Below are positions 5,266 to 6,936 of a DNA stretch of 6,936 nucleotides, piece by piece. The notes beneath the pieces are model-generated. The model was not told where the DNA came from. It did not search any database and saw nothing but the letters and a program-made list of their open reading frames with translations. The translations under genes were made by a program, and so were the position numbers. Each line of letters begins with the position of its first letter. Position 1 is the stretch's first letter. This DNA is from Clostridiales bacterium (GTDB taxonomy: Bacteria > Bacillota > Clostridia > Oscillospirales > Acutalibacteraceae), in assembly GCA_019416395.1 (NCBI GenBank), contig DXXH01000108.1, positions 1 to 6,936 on the forward strand, in the 5' to 3' direction.

Positions 5266-5646
5266 TCAGGCGGTGATGAGGTCAAGGATTTCCTTGGCAA
5301 AGGTCACCACGAGACCGCCCGCCAAGGTGAGGAACCCTTGCGAGCGCTGGGAAGGATCGTGGCTCTGGAAGGAGAGACCAACCTGCACCACGCCCCAGCC
5401 CAAAAGGATCAGGCCGATGGCGCGGATCAGGGAAAAGATGAAGGTGGAGAGGTTGTTGACCACACCCAGCGGATCGCTGGCGGCAAAGGCTGTGGTGGAA
5501 AAACAGCAGGCGCACAGCACCACAGCGACATAGCCGGAAAAACCGAAGCGCCCCTTTTTGCCAAGAAGCAGGGCAGTGGTGGGCTTATCGTTCTTTTTGG
5601 GATTTTTCTTCAAGATAAAAGAATTCAGAGTTTTCTTCAGAAGCAT
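5266..5646 (-). CDS. VirB2/Maff2-like small secreted or membrane protein
   Basis: This is probably the pilin-like or small channel subunit that sits between the VirD4 and VirB6-like genes in these elements. It has 126 residues. A long basic N-terminus (about 1-35) is followed by a hydrophobic stretch (37-51) and a signal-peptidase-like site TTAFA|ASDP (after residue 55). The mature part has two hydrophobic helices (about 64-91 and 104-118) joined by a polar loop SFQSHDPSQRSQG, as in VirB2/TrbC and Maff2 proteins. GGAGG (5648-5652) is only 1 base before the ATG. A start at the third codon, CTG, would have ideal spacing and give KKTLNSF as the opening, so the start is uncertain by two codons. 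It begins 22 bases after the coupling-protein gene and is co-transcribed with it. The family assignment is by topology and position rather than by a diagnostic motif. Confidence 0.8.
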   Translation of the reverse strand: MLLKKTLNSFILKKNPKKNDKPTTALLLGKKGRFGFSGYVAVVLCACCFSTTAFAASDPLGVVNNLSTFIFSLIRAIGLILLGWGVVQVGLSFQSHDPSQRSQGFLTLAGGLVVTFAKEILDLITA

Positions 5647-5668
5647 TCCTCCAGTTCAATGTGTATTG

Positions 5669-6936
5669 TTATGGCTTTAGAAAATCCTCCGGTTCCAGCA
5701 GTTCGAAATCGTCGTACTGGTCCGGGGAATAGTCGATATCGTCAGCGGCGTCCTTTGCCTGCGTATAATCGTAGGGCGCAGCGCCGCCATCTTCGGTCAG
5801 CCGGATATTGGGATGGCGCATCAGGTCGTACTTGTCATCCATCATGGGGCGTTCCCCACGGACAAAAAGGATAGCCTTGCGGTTATCCAGCATCCGCACT
5901 TCATCCGGGGTTAAGAGTTCCCGGCCCGTCTGCTGGTCGTTTACGCTGAAGCTGCCGCTTCGTCCCCGGCTCCGGCCATAGGTATTCGTGTCCAGTGTTT
6001 CCTTGCCCATGAGTTCGGAAACATATTTATGGGTTTCCTTTTCATTGCCGCCGAGGTAGAGGAACTCATCGCACAAGCCCACCAGCGATTCCCACTGTTC
6101 TTTAAACAGCGCCTTGATTTGCGCCATATTCTGCGCGATGTAGCTGCAAAAGATGTTGCGGCTTCGCATGGTGGAAAGCCAGGGCAGAAAGTTGTCGGTA
6201 GGCAGGGCGATATTGGGGGCCTCGTCGATGAGCAGATGAACCGGCACCGGCAGCCTGCCCTTGTATTTCCGGTCGGCTACGAAGTAGAGGGTTTGGATGA
6301 GCTGCCCGTAAATCATGCCTACCAGATAGTTGAGGGATTTATCGCTGTCGGGAATACAGCAGAACAGGGCTACCTTTTTCTCGCCCATTTCCTCCAGATG
6401 AAGATCGTCGGCATAGGTCAGCCTTGCAATCTGAGGGAGGTTAAAAGCGGAAAGCCGGACACCCACGCTGATCAAAATGGATTTTAAAGTTTTTCCAGCC
6501 CCCATCTTAAAGACATGGTACTGCTTTACGGCAATGCTTTCCGGGTCCCGCATTTCAAGCCTTGCGAACAGGATATCCAGCGGGGATTCGTATTCCTCAT
6601 CTTCTTCCCGCACCTCCGCTGCGGACAGCATCTCCATCACCATGGCGAAGTTCTGTTCTTCCGGCGGTGCTTCGTGCTTGAGGTATAGGACGAGGGCCTG
6701 TAAAAGCGCAGTTTCGGATTTCTGCCAGAAGGGGTCGCTGCTCTGCGCTCCGGGCGGGGTGGTGGATTGGATGAGGGTTTCAATCAGGCGCAGCACGTCC
6801 TTGTCATCCCGCACATAGGCAAGAGGATTGTAACAGAAGGAGGCGTCGGGATTTAATAAATCGAATACCCGCACTTCAAAACCATTGGCTTTCAATGCCC
6901 CGCCTGTTTTCCGCAGGATTTCGGATTTTGGATCGC
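5669..6936 (-). CDS. VirD4/TraG-type coupling protein, 5' end outside the window
   Basis: Coupling proteins are membrane-bound ATPases that bring the relaxase-DNA complex to the secretion channel. The frame is open to the right edge and begins DPKSEILRKTGGALKANGFEVRV (split as DPKSEILRKTGG and ALKANGFEVRV). This is the conserved stretch that follows the Walker A and transmembrane part in VirD4, so the N-terminal third is missing from the window. A TTG at 6893-6895 is internal, not the start. Counting from that TTG, Walker B is HLLIDEAPNIALP (220-232, D224, E225), followed by LSTMRSRNI (240-248), AQNMAQIKALF (254-264), DEFLYLGGNE (276-285) and LLTPDEVRMLDN (327-338), all in family order. The C-terminal 40 residues are acidic (YDDFELLEPEDF), a plausible partner-docking tail. 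The usual DEFANI of Walker B reads DEAPNI here. Confidence 0.95.
   Translation of the reverse strand, partial: DPKSEILRKTGGALKANGFEVRVFDLLNPDASFCYNPLAYVRDDKDVLRLIETLIQSTTPPGAQSSDPFWQKSETALLQALVLYLKHEAPPEEQNFAMVMEMLSAAEVREEDEEYESPLDILFARLEMRDPESIAVKQYHVFKMGAGKTLKSILISVGVRLSAFNLPQIARLTYADDLHLEEMGEKKVALFCCIPDSDKSLNYLVGMIYGQLIQTLYFVADRKYKGRLPVPVHLLIDEAPNIALPTDNFLPWLSTMRSRNIFCSYIAQNMAQIKALFKEQWESLVGLCDEFLYLGGNEKETHKYVSELMGKETLDTNTYGRSRGRSGSFSVNDQQTGRELLTPDEVRMLDNRKAILFVRGERPMMDDKYDLMRHPNIRLTEDGGAAPYDYTQAKDAADDIDYSPDQYDDFELLEPEDFLKP

Noticed and set aside
5218..5874. Plus-strand frame of 218 codons across the pilin-like gene and coupling-protein end
   Set aside because: It spans two real minus-strand genes and a terminator hairpin and is rich in Gly, Arg and Gln as expected for a shadow.
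6482..6505. P-loop-like MGAGKTLKS in the coupling protein (residues 131-139 counted from the TTG)
   Set aside because: In this family the true Walker A lies near the N-terminus, outside the window. The motif here lacks the spacing of GxxxxGK[ST] and matches a conserved internal segment before Walker B.
6893..6895. TTG as the start of the coupling protein
   Set aside because: Conserved VirD4 sequence (DPKSEILRKTGG) continues in frame to the window edge, so the gene is simply cut off.

Overview
The window is a piece of a conjugative element (an ICE or conjugative transposon of the Tn1549/CTn type) from a low-GC Gram-positive, most likely a gut Clostridia member. This rests on the order of the transfer genes, which matches that family: coupling protein, small pilin-like membrane protein, VirB6-like polytopic protein, PrgI, VirB4. 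It also rests on strong AGGAGG-type ribosome binding sites and on GTG/TTG starts. The host species cannot be named from this sequence.

Layout. The transfer genes run on the minus strand, from the right edge leftward. They are a VirD4/TraG-type coupling protein cut by the right edge (5669-6936), a secreted or membrane VirB2/Maff2-like protein (5266-5646), a VirB6/TrbL-like membrane protein (4363-5121, with coding similarity continuing to about 5199), a PrgI/VirB3-like protein (3235-3621) and the VirB4 ATPase (858-3206). At the far left a ribosome binding site and a very short reading frame (40-87) look like the stump of the next transfer gene. Two blocks in this operon point the other way. Between the VirB6-like gene and prgI lies a complete Phd/Doc-type toxin-antitoxin cassette (3711-4327) with its own promoter, palindromic operator and bidirectional terminator. 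Between virB4 and the left stump lies about 770 bp of accessory DNA (about 88-857). It holds an unrecognised 114-residue gene and a degraded DUF1016 (YhcG-like) fragment.

How the parts work together. VirD4, VirB4, VirB6-like, PrgI and the pilin-like protein would form the inner-membrane channel and motors of a Gram-positive type IV secretion system. The Phd/Doc pair would stabilise the element by killing or arresting cells that lose it. Because the cassette sits inside the operon, its terminator and operator may also affect expression of prgI and virB4.

The main oddities are two transfer genes (prgI and the VirB6-like gene) whose conserved coding sequence runs upstream of the first usable start codon, an ATA where a start ATG is expected in the DUF1016 remnant, and a three-half-site operator that overlaps promoters on both strands. 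Together these suggest either a partly decaying element or non-canonical initiation. I see no CRISPR array, tRNA, rRNA or complete insertion sequence.
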